This document shows positions 1 to 8,800 of a DNA stretch of 27,547 nucleotides, one piece after another. Location of the stretch: NCBI GenBank assembly GCA_964595055.1, contig CAZQOV010000026.1:1-27547 (forward strand), given 5' to 3'. Made by a program: the position numbers and the translations under genes. The notes below the pieces were generated by a model. That model was not told the DNA's origin and did no database searches. It saw only the letters and a list, made by a program, of their open reading frames with translations. The DNA is from CAYRTD01 sp964595055 (GTDB lineage: Bacteria; Bacteroidota; Bacteroidia; Bacteroidales; GCA-2748055). Position 1 is the stretch's first letter. Every line of letters starts with the position of its first letter.

Positions 1-535
1 CTCCAAAAGGATTAAGTGCGGGGTGAATGGTCATTTCCTGGTTATGCGGAAACTCCTGAACTTCACTCCACTCTTCCCCCTCTCTGGTGGAAAAGAAAAG
101 ACCTGAATTGGGATTTGGGGTGGTGATTTTTCCCGTTAATATTGACTTAATGCCTTTTGGAGGCAATGCTTCGAATGTTCGTGTGAAAAAAACAAGATCT
201 TCATTTAAACTAAAACTAGCAACAGCATCGTGCTGTGGAAAATGTAATTTTTCTGAATATATCTCTCCGTCACTCCATTTTCCCTCTTCATCTTGAACAG
301 CCAGGTATATGTCGGAAGGGAATTTTCCCCGGGCATCTGTACTATTGGTCAGGGTATTTGTTGGTCTGTTGGTGGTATAAATAAGTCCCTCACGGATCAT
401 TACCGGGGCAAGCTCATCATATACAGGAGTAGACACAGGGTGGAGCTTATGTTTATAAAGGTTTTGAGCCTGCATTGGGAATGCGACAAGGGTAAATAAT
501 ATGACAATCAAAACGGTATTTTTTGCTCTACCCAT
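1..535 (-). CDS. PD40-repeat outer-membrane protein (probable OmpA-family), N-terminal part only
   Basis: This is an open frame from an ATG at 535 that runs off the left edge with no stop; about 178 residues are visible. The N-terminus is a signal peptide (MGRAKNTVLIVILFTLVAFPMQAQ with cleavage after AQAQ-like residues). The following sequence has the feel of WD40-like PD40 beta-propeller blades: FSLNEDLVFFTR and, at the edge, MTIHPALNPFG, comparable to the HPALSPDG signature of PD40 proteins. In Bacteroidota, such a protein directly after PorP/SprF and a CHU_C adhesin is typically a PD40-TPR/OmpA peptidoglycan-binding protein. The OmpA domain itself would lie outside the window and is inferred, not seen. 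It starts 2 bases after the PorP stop, so it should be co-transcribed and probably translationally coupled. It likely helps anchor or assemble the PorP/adhesin complex. Confidence 0.72.
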   Translation of the reverse strand, partial: MGRAKNTVLIVILFTLVAFPMQAQNLYKHKLHPVSTPVYDELAPVMIREGLIYTTNRPTNTLTNSTDARGKFPSDIYLAVQDEEGKWSDGEIYSEKLHFPQHDAVASFSLNEDLVFFTRTFEALPPKGIKSILTGKITTPNPNSGLFFSTREGEEWSEVQEFPHNQEMTIHPALNPFG

Positions 536-537
536 TT

Positions 538-1446
538 TTAAAAATATATTGGACTTTTTACGTTAGTCTGATAATTGAGTTCATAACGAAACATAATTTC
601 AAAGGATCCATTCGTGACCTGGCTTATGTTTGTAAAGGAATAATCATAGGCAATCCCAAATCTTAATGGACTCGATACCTGAAATTCCAAAACAGAGGTC
701 AGTGTTTTTGAGGTGCTGCGATATAAGGCTCCAATCCATAATTTATCATGAAAGGTAATAAAATTGACTCCACCCTGAATATCCACGGTCCCTATAGAAT
801 ATTCCACCAGAGTGGTAGGTTTAACCTTAAAATTGTCGCTGAGGCTTAGCAGGTATCCGGCCATCAAAAGATAATGATAACTTTGCGGGTCAAATTTTCC
901 TGCAAATCCGGTACTATCAGGCAGATTCAAAAAATAAGGAATAGAGAAGCCAAGGAAAAAATCAGAATTATAAAGATAAAGTCCGGCTCCAAAATTCGGA
1001 GCAAATCCACTCCTGCTGTTAAAAGATTGATCACCAGGATCACGCAGGTTCAAATCTCCCATATTCAAGCTATAATTATATACCCCGGCCCTCAAGCCCA
1101 TACTTAGCCGGGTTTTTCCCAGCCAGACCCTATAGGCATAATGAGTATATACTCCGGTATTGGAGATGCCCGGGTTTCGGGAATTTTCCAAACTCAATCC
1201 TAAAGCGACATTCCCTTCTTTAAGCGGAGAATGTATTCCCGTCAGAAACCCCCTTGGATGTCCCTCAAAACCGGTATAAACAGACCTATGAACGCCTGTA
1301 AAGCTAAAAGCTTCACGGCTGCCGGCATATGCAGGGTTGGCCGTCAATCCGTTATTCAGGTACTGGCTAAGACGGGGAACTTCAAACTGACCATAAGAAG
1401 TCAGTGAAATTATCAGCAACAGTATGGCATAAATAAATCTTTTCAT
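538..1446 (-). CDS. PorP/SprF family type IX secretion-associated outer-membrane protein
   Basis: A 302-residue protein with signal peptide MKRFIYAILLLIISLTSYGQ followed by FEVPRLSQYLNNGLTANPAYAG, the diagnostic start of PorP/SprF proteins (QY..N...NPAYAG). The remainder alternates aromatic and polar residues in the manner of an outer-membrane beta-barrel and ends in an aromatic residue (..NVKSPIYF). The length is typical of the family, about 300-330 residues. PorP of Porphyromonas and SprF of Flavobacterium are T9SS accessory proteins. SprF is needed for export or surface attachment of the adhesin SprB encoded beside it, and type B (CHU_C) cargos commonly have their own PorP-like partner. 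Here the gene begins one base after the stop of the CHU_C protein (TAG-A-ATG), so its partner is very probably that protein. There are many PorP paralogs, so no gene symbol is given. Confidence 0.93.
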   Translation of the reverse strand: MKRFIYAILLLIISLTSYGQFEVPRLSQYLNNGLTANPAYAGSREAFSFTGVHRSVYTGFEGHPRGFLTGIHSPLKEGNVALGLSLENSRNPGISNTGVYTHYAYRVWLGKTRLSMGLRAGVYNYSLNMGDLNLRDPGDQSFNSRSGFAPNFGAGLYLYNSDFFLGFSIPYFLNLPDSTGFAGKFDPQSYHYLLMAGYLLSLSDNFKVKPTTLVEYSIGTVDIQGGVNFITFHDKLWIGALYRSTSKTLTSVLEFQVSSPLRFGIAYDYSFTNISQVTNGSFEIMFRYELNYQTNVKSPIYF

Positions 1447-1447
1447 T

Positions 1448-4400
1448 CTATCTTACCAGTACAAAATCTTTATCAATAAACTCAAGCCCCTTATATTCAA
1501 TTGTTAAAACATAATAATACGTGCCTTTGGGAACAAAATTATTTCCGTTTCTGTCTCTACCATCCCATAATTCCAGCCCGTTATTGGACAAACCGGTTTG
1601 GTATCCCAGATCGCTCAGATCCTCTGTTTTTATCTCCCTCACAAGCATTCCTGTTGTAGAAAAAAGCTGGAAGGTAAATCTAGCTCCCTCTACGTCCAGC
1701 CCTTCTGCAACCAGAAAATCGTTTAGACCATCCTGGTTACCAGGGGAAATTCCCTCGTACACATTCACTTCTCTTCTGTCGATCGCTATCTGATCGGAAA
1801 CCGGATTACAAACCCCATTGGTAACGGCATATTGGAGTATGGTTTGATTTTCCAGGGGAATGTTTTCCACCAGAACAGGATTTTGATCCGGATTGTTAAT
1901 AACAGCGCCCTCGCTAAGCAGCCTCCACTCAAAGTTACCGGCTGTAGGAGGACTGGCGGATAGGGTATCATAATCGATGATATAAAGAATAGTTTGTTCT
2001 CCTTTGTATATCACAGGTTCCTCCGGTTGTTCATAAAGCTTAACAAGCAAAGTATCGGCTCTCATCCCACAGCTGGTGGTGGTTTGTTTAAAGAATACGG
2101 TATCTGAATACCTATCGAAAGGAAGAGCAATCTGAAATTGTCCTGTAGTGGTATCCGGATTGTCGATTGTTAATTGGGAAAAAGCACCGGTTTCCCACCA
2201 GCCTGTTGAAACACCGGGATTTGTATCCGGATCCGATTCCAGGCTAAACTGTGGTCCACATATCTCATAAGGTTGATCAGGTTTTACAATTGAGGGAGAG
2301 GGGGCATCATTAACCCATAAAGAAACCTCATCAGTAAAATTGCCGATAGCAAAACAGCCATTCGCATCTTCAATACCTAAAATTCTAAAATTAAAGGCTT
2401 CAAAAGGCCGGTCGTATTGTGAAAAATAGATGCTATCGCTTACTGAATTCTCTGAGAGGACTTCCTTCCCGTTGGTAAACTCAATATCAAAAGGACCATA
2501 GAAATTACTCTGAAAATCAAGGTAAAGTGTAAATGGCTGATCATCACAAATGGTGTCTGCACTTCCTGCAAGATTCATTAATACAGGCAGAGAAAGGGTA
2601 TCGGCCATTACAACATCTGAAGCACTGCTGCACAAACCACTCTGAGATTGTGCCAGACGGCGGTACCAGATCCTGTCGGTAAGTGCCGGGTTCACATAAT
2701 CTTTTGCTGCAAAATCGTCTGGTGCAGTTCCCCAGGATCCACCATCCAGGCTATCCTGCCAGGTATAGAGCGGAACCTGACCGTCACCACCCATTGCTTC
2801 CTCTGCAGAAACAGAAACAGGAGAATTATAACAGGCTTCGATCAAAGACTGGATTGCTTCATTTCCGGTGATCATGGCTTCTACAAGAACAGCTCTTTGA
2901 TTGGATGTATCAGTGCAGGTATTATTTTCTCCGGAAAAAACAATCCTTCTGTAATTATACTCTCCTGCATCATCAATAATTGAAGGGGCATAATTCTGAT
3001 CAAAGCCACCAAGATCAATCCAGTTTCCTTCATTAATTTTTTGCTGCCAGAGATAATCATATTCCCCGTCTCCGCCTGCGGGAACACTTCCCTGCAATTC
3101 ATCTGGTAGTTCACCGACACATTGTGCCTGGTCATCTGTAATTGTATTTCCGGAGATCAGCGGAAGAACGGTTATTTTCTGCACGTTGCTGGAGCTTGAA
3201 CATACCTGGCCGGCACCATCGCTTACTATTCTGCGAAAATAGGTGGTTGTATTAAGGGACCCCGGCTGGTAGTCGTTCTGGTCTGAATCGCCGGGTCCGG
3301 CCATCCATGAACCACTTCCGTCAGGACTGATTTCCCATTGATAAACATAAGGAGAACCATCACCTCCTTCGGGATCTGATCCCTCAATAGTTATGGTAGG
3401 GATTCCGGAACAGAGGGTATCCTGTTCAACAGAAACGGAGTTAGCTGTAATATCGGGCAATACTGTCAGGGTAACAGCAGAGCTGGTATCGGCACAGGTA
3501 TTTCCGGGACCTGAATAAACGGTTCGTCTGTACTCATATACCTGGGGGGCTTCCCCATTGGAAGTCAAAATAACGCCGGGATAATCTTCATCTTCCTGGT
3601 CATTTGTCCACTCTTCTCCTACAATCCTGGTTTGCCACTGGTAAGAATAAGATCCGTCTCCGCCCTGCAATTCTTGTCCGGTAATGGGTTCTGTCTCCTG
3701 ATTATTGCAATAGACCTGCTGAGATGTGGAAAGTACATTCCCTGAAATGGCAGGTAAAACGATAATACCCACAGTATCACTGTTATCAACACAAACGCCC
3801 GATTGCACAATTCGTCGGTAAAAGATGGTATCGTTAAGGGATCCGGGACTGTAATCAGAAGAAAGAGCCCCGTTAATATCAGACCATCCGGTTTCATTTC
3901 TTTTTTGCTGCCACTGAAAGGTATACGTTCCGCTGCCGAGTCCTCCCGAAAGTGTAGGTTCATTCGAACCACTCAGGCTGTTTGGAACCAGTCCCCGGCA
4001 AATGGTGTCATTTGCACTTATGGTATTATTCAGAATAGCCGGTGTTACATTCACCGTGATATAAAACGTCTCATCGGAAACAGTTCCTGAAGTTACCCTG
4101 CGTTTAAAATATGTGGTGGTTGTAAGGGGATCGGGATACTGGTAGGTCATCTCAGTGGCTCCTTCTATGACCTGAAAAGAATCGGGATGAACATATTCAG
4201 ATTTCAGCCACTGGTATGCATAGCTGCCTGTACCTCCCTTTGGCTTGGCTGCCATGAATTTATCAGGTACTTCATTCTCACAAATAATTTGGTCATCGGG
4301 CAGTGGGTTTATAATAAATCCACGGATAGGAAGTTTCAGATCGGGAATTCCCCTGCCTAAGAGGGCTGTAGCATCAGCCCCGTATTTGTCGCCATTTACG

Positions 4401-5689
4401 GTACCACTTTCACTGGCTGAAACATCAAAACCACCCAGGGGAATAATATTATCATTGTACCATACCACACCCCCTCCTCCTGCACCTCCAGGACCACTTT
4501 TTTCAAAGCTGGTGCTTACATCACCCCCATCACCCCCTTTGGCTTCAAAAGTGACCTCCTGAATGAATCCTGCATCCATAACAATGACACCTCCACCACC
4601 CCCTCCACCCGCTCCGGCAGTGGCAAGTCCGGTTACTGATTCACCATTGGCAGTAATTCTGTGACCGTTCCCTATTATCGTATCGGCAAGTAAGATGATA
4701 ATCCCTCCCCCGTCACCACCAGGGGTTGCAAAGCGATTAAGAGATGGATTTTGAGTTCCCGTACCTCCTCCACCCCCAAGAAAAATTCTGTTATAATAAT
4801 CGATGGCCGCGGGGGAGTTGCTATAGGGAAAGCCTTCGCCACGCTTCCCTCCAATATCGTGTGCAGGAGAACAGCTTTCACTTTCAAAGCCACCCTGAGA
4901 ACCATAACCGACATTGGCACCTCCACCTCCTCCGGCATATTTTCCATTGCCTCCTCCTCCACCAGAACCTACATTTTCAAAACCCCTGGTAAAACCATAA
5001 CCTTCTTTATCATAGGATTCACCTTTTCTTCCTGCACTATCGGCAGCATCTGTAAACATCCCTACCGAAGAATATATTGTATCTCCGGAAGCCGAAGAAC
5101 ATACTCCACCATATTCCCCGTCTGGCACTCCACCCTTAAACCCCTGTCCGTTAGCAGAAAAATCGGTCTCAAGCGTCAATCTTCCTACAATGACGGGGAA
5201 TACTCCACCCGTTTTGGTGGAAGAATTCCATTCCCAGTAGGCTGAATCGTTTGCAAATTTATTGGTTATCCGGGCATTCTTATAAACCGGTATTTTAACC
5301 AGCTGTGCAATTTCCCCGGGCTGTCTGGGATTTGCTGCCATATTGGGAAGTGTACTGTTAAAAACGATGGTATTCCCATTTATTTCCTGAATCTTCATTA
5401 TCCCGTATTTACCGGTATAAAAGAAATTATCCATTTCTCCTCCGGAATTGGGCAATCCCCCGATGGTTTGAAAAAAAAGCACCGTATCTTCAACGGAAAA
5501 TCCGCTGGCATCGGCAACGATAACCGAATCTTCATCTCCCACAATCCGCGCTTTATAATCGATTACCTTGGTATAAATCGCATCGCGGGCATCAACTTCC
5601 GGCTCATTCTGGCCCAGACTAGACAAAGGCAGAAATCCAAATAACAGAATTGGGAAAATCAAACAGGTATGCTTGAACTTTTGCTTCAA
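1448..5689 (-). CDS. Giant T9SS-exported surface protein: glycine-rich domain, cysteine-bracketed Ig-like repeats, CHU_C sorting domain
   Basis: A 1413-residue secreted protein. Residues 1-26 are a signal peptide (ILLFGFLPLSSLGQ). Residues about 30-180 form an N-terminal beta-rich domain. Residues about 183-445 are very glycine-rich, with runs such as GSGGGGGNGKYAGGGGG and AGAGGGGGGGVIV, resembling the ALK/LTK-type glycine-rich domain. Residues about 460-1120 hold about seven tandem repeats of 95-99 residues. Typical marks are a Cys near the start, GGDGxYxYQW, YxRR(I/V)xSG and a Cys near the end; these look like CHU_C-associated Ig-like modules. Residues about 1306-1413 match the gliding-motility-associated C-terminal domain (VYEGISPGNQDGLNDFLV, LWDGRDRNGN, PKGTYYYVL), a type B T9SS signal. 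It is probably an adhesin exported by T9SS, with the next gene's PorP/SprF protein as partner. The start must be non-ATG: an in-frame TAA lies 12 bases before the TTG at 5689 and the first internal Met is residue 86. Confidence 0.9.
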   Translation of the reverse strand: MKQKFKHTCLIFPILLFGFLPLSSLGQNEPEVDARDAIYTKVIDYKARIVGDEDSVIVADASGFSVEDTVLFFQTIGGLPNSGGEMDNFFYTGKYGIMKIQEINGNTIVFNSTLPNMAANPRQPGEIAQLVKIPVYKNARITNKFANDSAYWEWNSSTKTGGVFPVIVGRLTLETDFSANGQGFKGGVPDGEYGGVCSSASGDTIYSSVGMFTDAADSAGRKGESYDKEGYGFTRGFENVGSGGGGGNGKYAGGGGGANVGYGSQGGFESESCSPAHDIGGKRGEGFPYSNSPAAIDYYNRIFLGGGGGTGTQNPSLNRFATPGGDGGGIIILLADTIIGNGHRITANGESVTGLATAGAGGGGGGGVIVMDAGFIQEVTFEAKGGDGGDVSTSFEKSGPGGAGGGGVVWYNDNIIPLGGFDVSASESGTVNGDKYGADATALLGRGIPDLKLPIRGFIINPLPDDQIICENEVPDKFMAAKPKGGTGSYAYQWLKSEYVHPDSFQVIEGATEMTYQYPDPLTTTTYFKRRVTSGTVSDETFYITVNVTPAILNNTISANDTICRGLVPNSLSGSNEPTLSGGLGSGTYTFQWQQKRNETGWSDINGALSSDYSPGSLNDTIFYRRIVQSGVCVDNSDTVGIIVLPAISGNVLSTSQQVYCNNQETEPITGQELQGGDGSYSYQWQTRIVGEEWTNDQEDEDYPGVILTSNGEAPQVYEYRRTVYSGPGNTCADTSSAVTLTVLPDITANSVSVEQDTLCSGIPTITIEGSDPEGGDGSPYVYQWEISPDGSGSWMAGPGDSDQNDYQPGSLNTTTYFRRIVSDGAGQVCSSSSNVQKITVLPLISGNTITDDQAQCVGELPDELQGSVPAGGDGEYDYLWQQKINEGNWIDLGGFDQNYAPSIIDDAGEYNYRRIVFSGENNTCTDTSNQRAVLVEAMITGNEAIQSLIEACYNSPVSVSAEEAMGGDGQVPLYTWQDSLDGGSWGTAPDDFAAKDYVNPALTDRIWYRRLAQSQSGLCSSASDVVMADTLSLPVLMNLAGSADTICDDQPFTLYLDFQSNFYGPFDIEFTNGKEVLSENSVSDSIYFSQYDRPFEAFNFRILGIEDANGCFAIGNFTDEVSLWVNDAPSPSIVKPDQPYEICGPQFSLESDPDTNPGVSTGWWETGAFSQLTIDNPDTTTGQFQIALPFDRYSDTVFFKQTTTSCGMRADTLLVKLYEQPEEPVIYKGEQTILYIIDYDTLSASPPTAGNFEWRLLSEGAVINNPDQNPVLVENIPLENQTILQYAVTNGVCNPVSDQIAIDRREVNVYEGISPGNQDGLNDFLVAEGLDVEGARFTFQLFSTTGMLVREIKTEDLSDLGYQTGLSNNGLELWDGRDRNGNNFVPKGTYYYVLTIEYKGLEFIDKDFVLVR
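2600..4312 (-). repeat. Tandem protein repeats of about 95-99 residues in the giant surface protein
   Basis: Six clear units, each opening with an (I/N)xxNxIxxxDxxC-like segment, cover about residues 460-1030, and a seventh diverged unit follows. Opening cysteines fall at residues 470, 564, 661, 760, 857 and 953, and closing cysteines at 633, 732, 830, 925 and 1020, giving 67-71 residues between the two Cys of each unit. Unit 1 has lost its closing Cys (SGTVSDE where others have SGxxC). The seventh unit carries Cys1048 and Cys1112. The DNA copies are diverged, so this is an old expansion and not a recent slippage product. Confidence 0.8.
4355..5143 (-). repeat. Glycine-rich segment of the giant surface protein
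   Basis: This stretch encodes roughly residues 183-445 and contains at least five runs of four to seven consecutive glycines separated by short beta-like segments (IIILLADTIIG, GGVIVMDAGFI, GGGVVWYND). On the plus strand it appears as C-rich tracts such as the ccacc/ctccacc runs near 4580-4620 and 4915-4970. The pattern of Gly runs alternating with hydrophobic strands resembles the ALK/LTK-type glycine-rich domain and other polyglycine-II packing folds; the structural assignment is inference. Confidence 0.6.
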
Positions 5690-5744
5690 AATCAGGTATT
5701 AAGGTTAGTTTTCATCTAAAACATGGATACGTTTTTTCCGAGTT

Positions 5745-5752
5745 TAAAGTTA
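5745..5752 (-). promoter_or_regulatory. Possible -7 element for the surface-protein operon
   Basis: Read on the minus strand this is TAACTTTA, a 7-of-8 match to the Bacteroidota -7 consensus TAnnTTTG, 56 bases before the TTG start of the giant surface protein and within a 116-base AT-rich gap. No clear -33 TTTG box is visible at the expected distance, so the call is weak. Confidence 0.25.
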
Positions 5753-5784
5753 TAAAATTAAAAAATATAATAAATTTTTTTTTA

Positions 5785-5796
5785 TTCACTTGTGAA
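5785..5796. other. Short inverted repeat TTCAC-TT-GTGAA in the kinase/adhesin gap
   Basis: A perfect 5-base inverted repeat with a 2-base centre, 10 bases past the stop of the histidine kinase and about 96 bases before the surface-protein start. It is followed on the minus strand by a run of A, not T, so it does not read as an intrinsic terminator for the kinase. It could be an operator or chance. Confidence 0.3.
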
Positions 5797-5805
5797 CCTG
5801 CTATT

Positions 5806-8800
5806 TTAATCCTCTTCCATGGCTTTTTCTTCCATAACAGGCAATTCAACAAAAAAGGTGCTTCCCCTGGAAAGCTCGGTTTCGTAATAGATCCTTCCTC
5901 CTGTGTTTCCGACGATATTTCTTACAATGGAGAGCCCCAGGCCCATTCCTCCGCTCTTGGTTGTAAAGTTCGGTTGAAACAACTTATCCCTGATTTCCCT
6001 GGGTATTCCTTTCCCATTATCCTTTATGCTAACAATAGCTGTCTGGTCCTTCCTGTCCAGTCTGATTTCAATTATTGCCGTTCTTGATTCGGGAACAGAC
6101 TGAATTGCATTTTTTAGAAGATTAATAAAAACGCGGGAAATCTGTTCCCGGTCGGCAAGAACATATAAAGGATCTTTCGTGTTAATCCGGAGCTTAATCC
6201 TGCATCGATCGTAATCCTTAAACAAATCGATGACATTCTGGAGTTTTTTCACCAGGTTAAGTTTTTCATTTTTTGCCAGAGGCATTTTCGCAAAATTGGA
6301 AAACTCGGTTGCAATGGCTGAAAGATCATCGATCTGCTCAATAAGCATTTTAGTGATCCTGTCTACCTGCTCATCCATATTTTTACCCGGTTCTTTATAT
6401 GCTCGTTTGAGATGCTGAACACTCAATTTCATTGGAGTAAGGGGATTCTTGATCTCATGAGCAATTTGCTTGGCCATTTCCCGCCAGGCAGATTCACGCT
6501 CCGATCTTGCGAGCAACTCAGCGCTTTCTTGAATCTGATCTACCATATGATTATACTCATTCACCAGGCTCCCGATCTCATCCCTGGAGGAATAATTGAT
6601 TTTCTCGTTCTTCTCGCTCAGACTGATCCGGGCAATTTTCTGTTGTATCAGCCTTAAGGGCGAAGTAACCGTATTCGATACAAAAACGGCAATGGTAAAA
6701 CTCAGCAGAGAAAGAAGAACAAGGATATTGATAATGGCAACCACCAGGTTTGCAATTTCCCTGGTCAGTTCATCCTGCTTTGTGAAGTAGGGTAAGTTCA
6801 GGTAGGCCAACATCTCATTATGAGCATTTACAAAAGGAACATACACCGATAAATAATTAAGAGAGCCAATGGTTTCCGTTTCAATATATTCCGAACGCTT
6901 ATTTACGGTCATCTCCTTATAAGCACGGGCATTCATTCGCCGGCTTAATAAGCCCATATCATACAATTCCGATCGTGAAGTAGCCATTAACTGGCCATCT
7001 GAAGAGAAAAGATTTATATCGGTATAAAATACATTGGAAAATTTCTGAAGTAGTTCATCGAGATTATAATATTCATCGGAAGACCAGCCTTTTAAATCGG
7101 TTTCAAATTCGAGCTTATGAATCAATTCAATGTATACCGATTGCACTTTTTCTTCCAATATCTCAAACTGTCGTTCCTTATATTCCTGTATGCTGAAATA
7201 AACCGTTCCGGCCCCAAACAGAACAAAGGAAATAAACAAAACAGAAGTCAGGGACAACTGAATCCTGTTTTTAAAGCTTGGGTTTAACCGCATCGTCACC
7301 GGACTAATCCAGCTAATGGATAGCAATACGATCAAAGAAATAAAATAGAAGCTGAAAATATACGAAAAGGAAATTAAAATATCCACCCAGAAAACAGAAG
7401 GTTTGCTTACGATAATAATATTATTTTCATCCAGATGGTAAGCCAGATGATCATAATTATCGAACTCAAAAGATTCAAACCCATCGTTTTTGGTGGTATA
7501 AACCTCTGCGCTTGTGGAATATGCGAATTCTCCATTACTTGTAATGAGGGTGTTATTGTTATATTTGGCATAGGAATATTGTGCTGAGGGATCCTCAAAT
7601 GAATCTTCCAGCAAAAGTCCCGGGTAGCCGAGGCCTTCTGCAAACAATCGGGAATCAAGCTCAATAAACATGGTTGCCTCATCATCTTCTCCCTGATTGT
7701 AAGTAATATAAAAAAAGTACGAGATCCGGCCATTTAAATTATCGAGGTAATAAAAATCCGTTCCCGGAACCTGCATGCCATCCGACAATATTTCTTCAAA
7801 GAAAAATGGATAACAAGGGTACCAGGAATCTTCCGGAGGCGATACATACACACGATCTTCCGGTTCACAAATTGTTACCTGAAGATTATATTTATCCCAG
7901 TACCCGCTAAAATATTTTCTTTCAAGCGTGGCATAGAGATAATCAAAATCAAAAGCCGGGCTATAGATTATGGTTTTCAATTCCTGATCCTGCCGGATTT
8001 TTTTATTCATATCAATAAAGAGCAATTCGGCTATCGGATCATGTTCAGCTGATAAATTTACCGCGAGCATTTTCATTTCCGAACGATGCTTGATCTCAGA
8101 ATACCTTATGACCTGAGCAAGACTAAATACGGAGAATAATATAACGAAAACTACAAAATTTGAAAAGGGGTAATCAGTCCGGGTAAGAAAGCGAAAATAA
8201 AAAAGTAAGGCAGAAGTAAGGGCAAACAGTAAGATTGATTCAAAATTTACATACGGAAAAATGGGAATAAAAAACAGGATAAGAAAAAATATCATTTGAA
8301 TAATAATAAAACTCAGCGCATGCTTTTTCATACCCAGATTAGCAAATATTAATAACACCTTATCGGTGAGCAGAGCATATGCCAGGTATAACAAGGCGAG
8401 CATGTAAAAGCCGATAAAGGTGAAAATGCTAAGGTCAAGTACTTTATAGGTTTCAAAAGAAATGGAAGAATCCAGCATCAGGGATTTAAAGACATAAGTA
8501 TCAAAAACATAAAGGGTGATGGTTACCATCAGAAAGACCAGAAGCAGAAGGATCCTGGAAAATGACCGGTATTTCAGTCGTTTGTAAGGAAATTGATAAT
8601 CGGCGTAAAAATTATAAGCGATAAAAAAGAAAACAAAAATACCCGTAAATAGATCTCCTATTGAGGAAAAAAAGAAAAATGTACTGGAATATTTTATTGC
8701 CGAGAAAAGGTCAGAATCATATAAAACAGCAGGTACCCGGTAAAAACTAAGGATTTTCATCAAGAGGACAATGAAAATCACAGAGAGAAAAACCCCCAGA

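Noticed and set aside
2600..4312. The repeat block as a CRISPR array or recent DNA duplication
   Set aside because: Repeats exist at protein level only, with diverged DNA and a 95-99 residue period, inside one open reading frame.
4245..5245. Long plus-strand open frames opposite the glycine-rich region
   Set aside because: They are low-complexity shadows of GGN codons on the minus strand (Pro/Thr/Ser-rich, no start context) and the minus-strand gene has clear domains throughout.
5770..5800. Intrinsic terminator for the histidine kinase
   Set aside because: The small palindrome is followed by A residues on the minus strand; the T run is on the wrong side for either strand.
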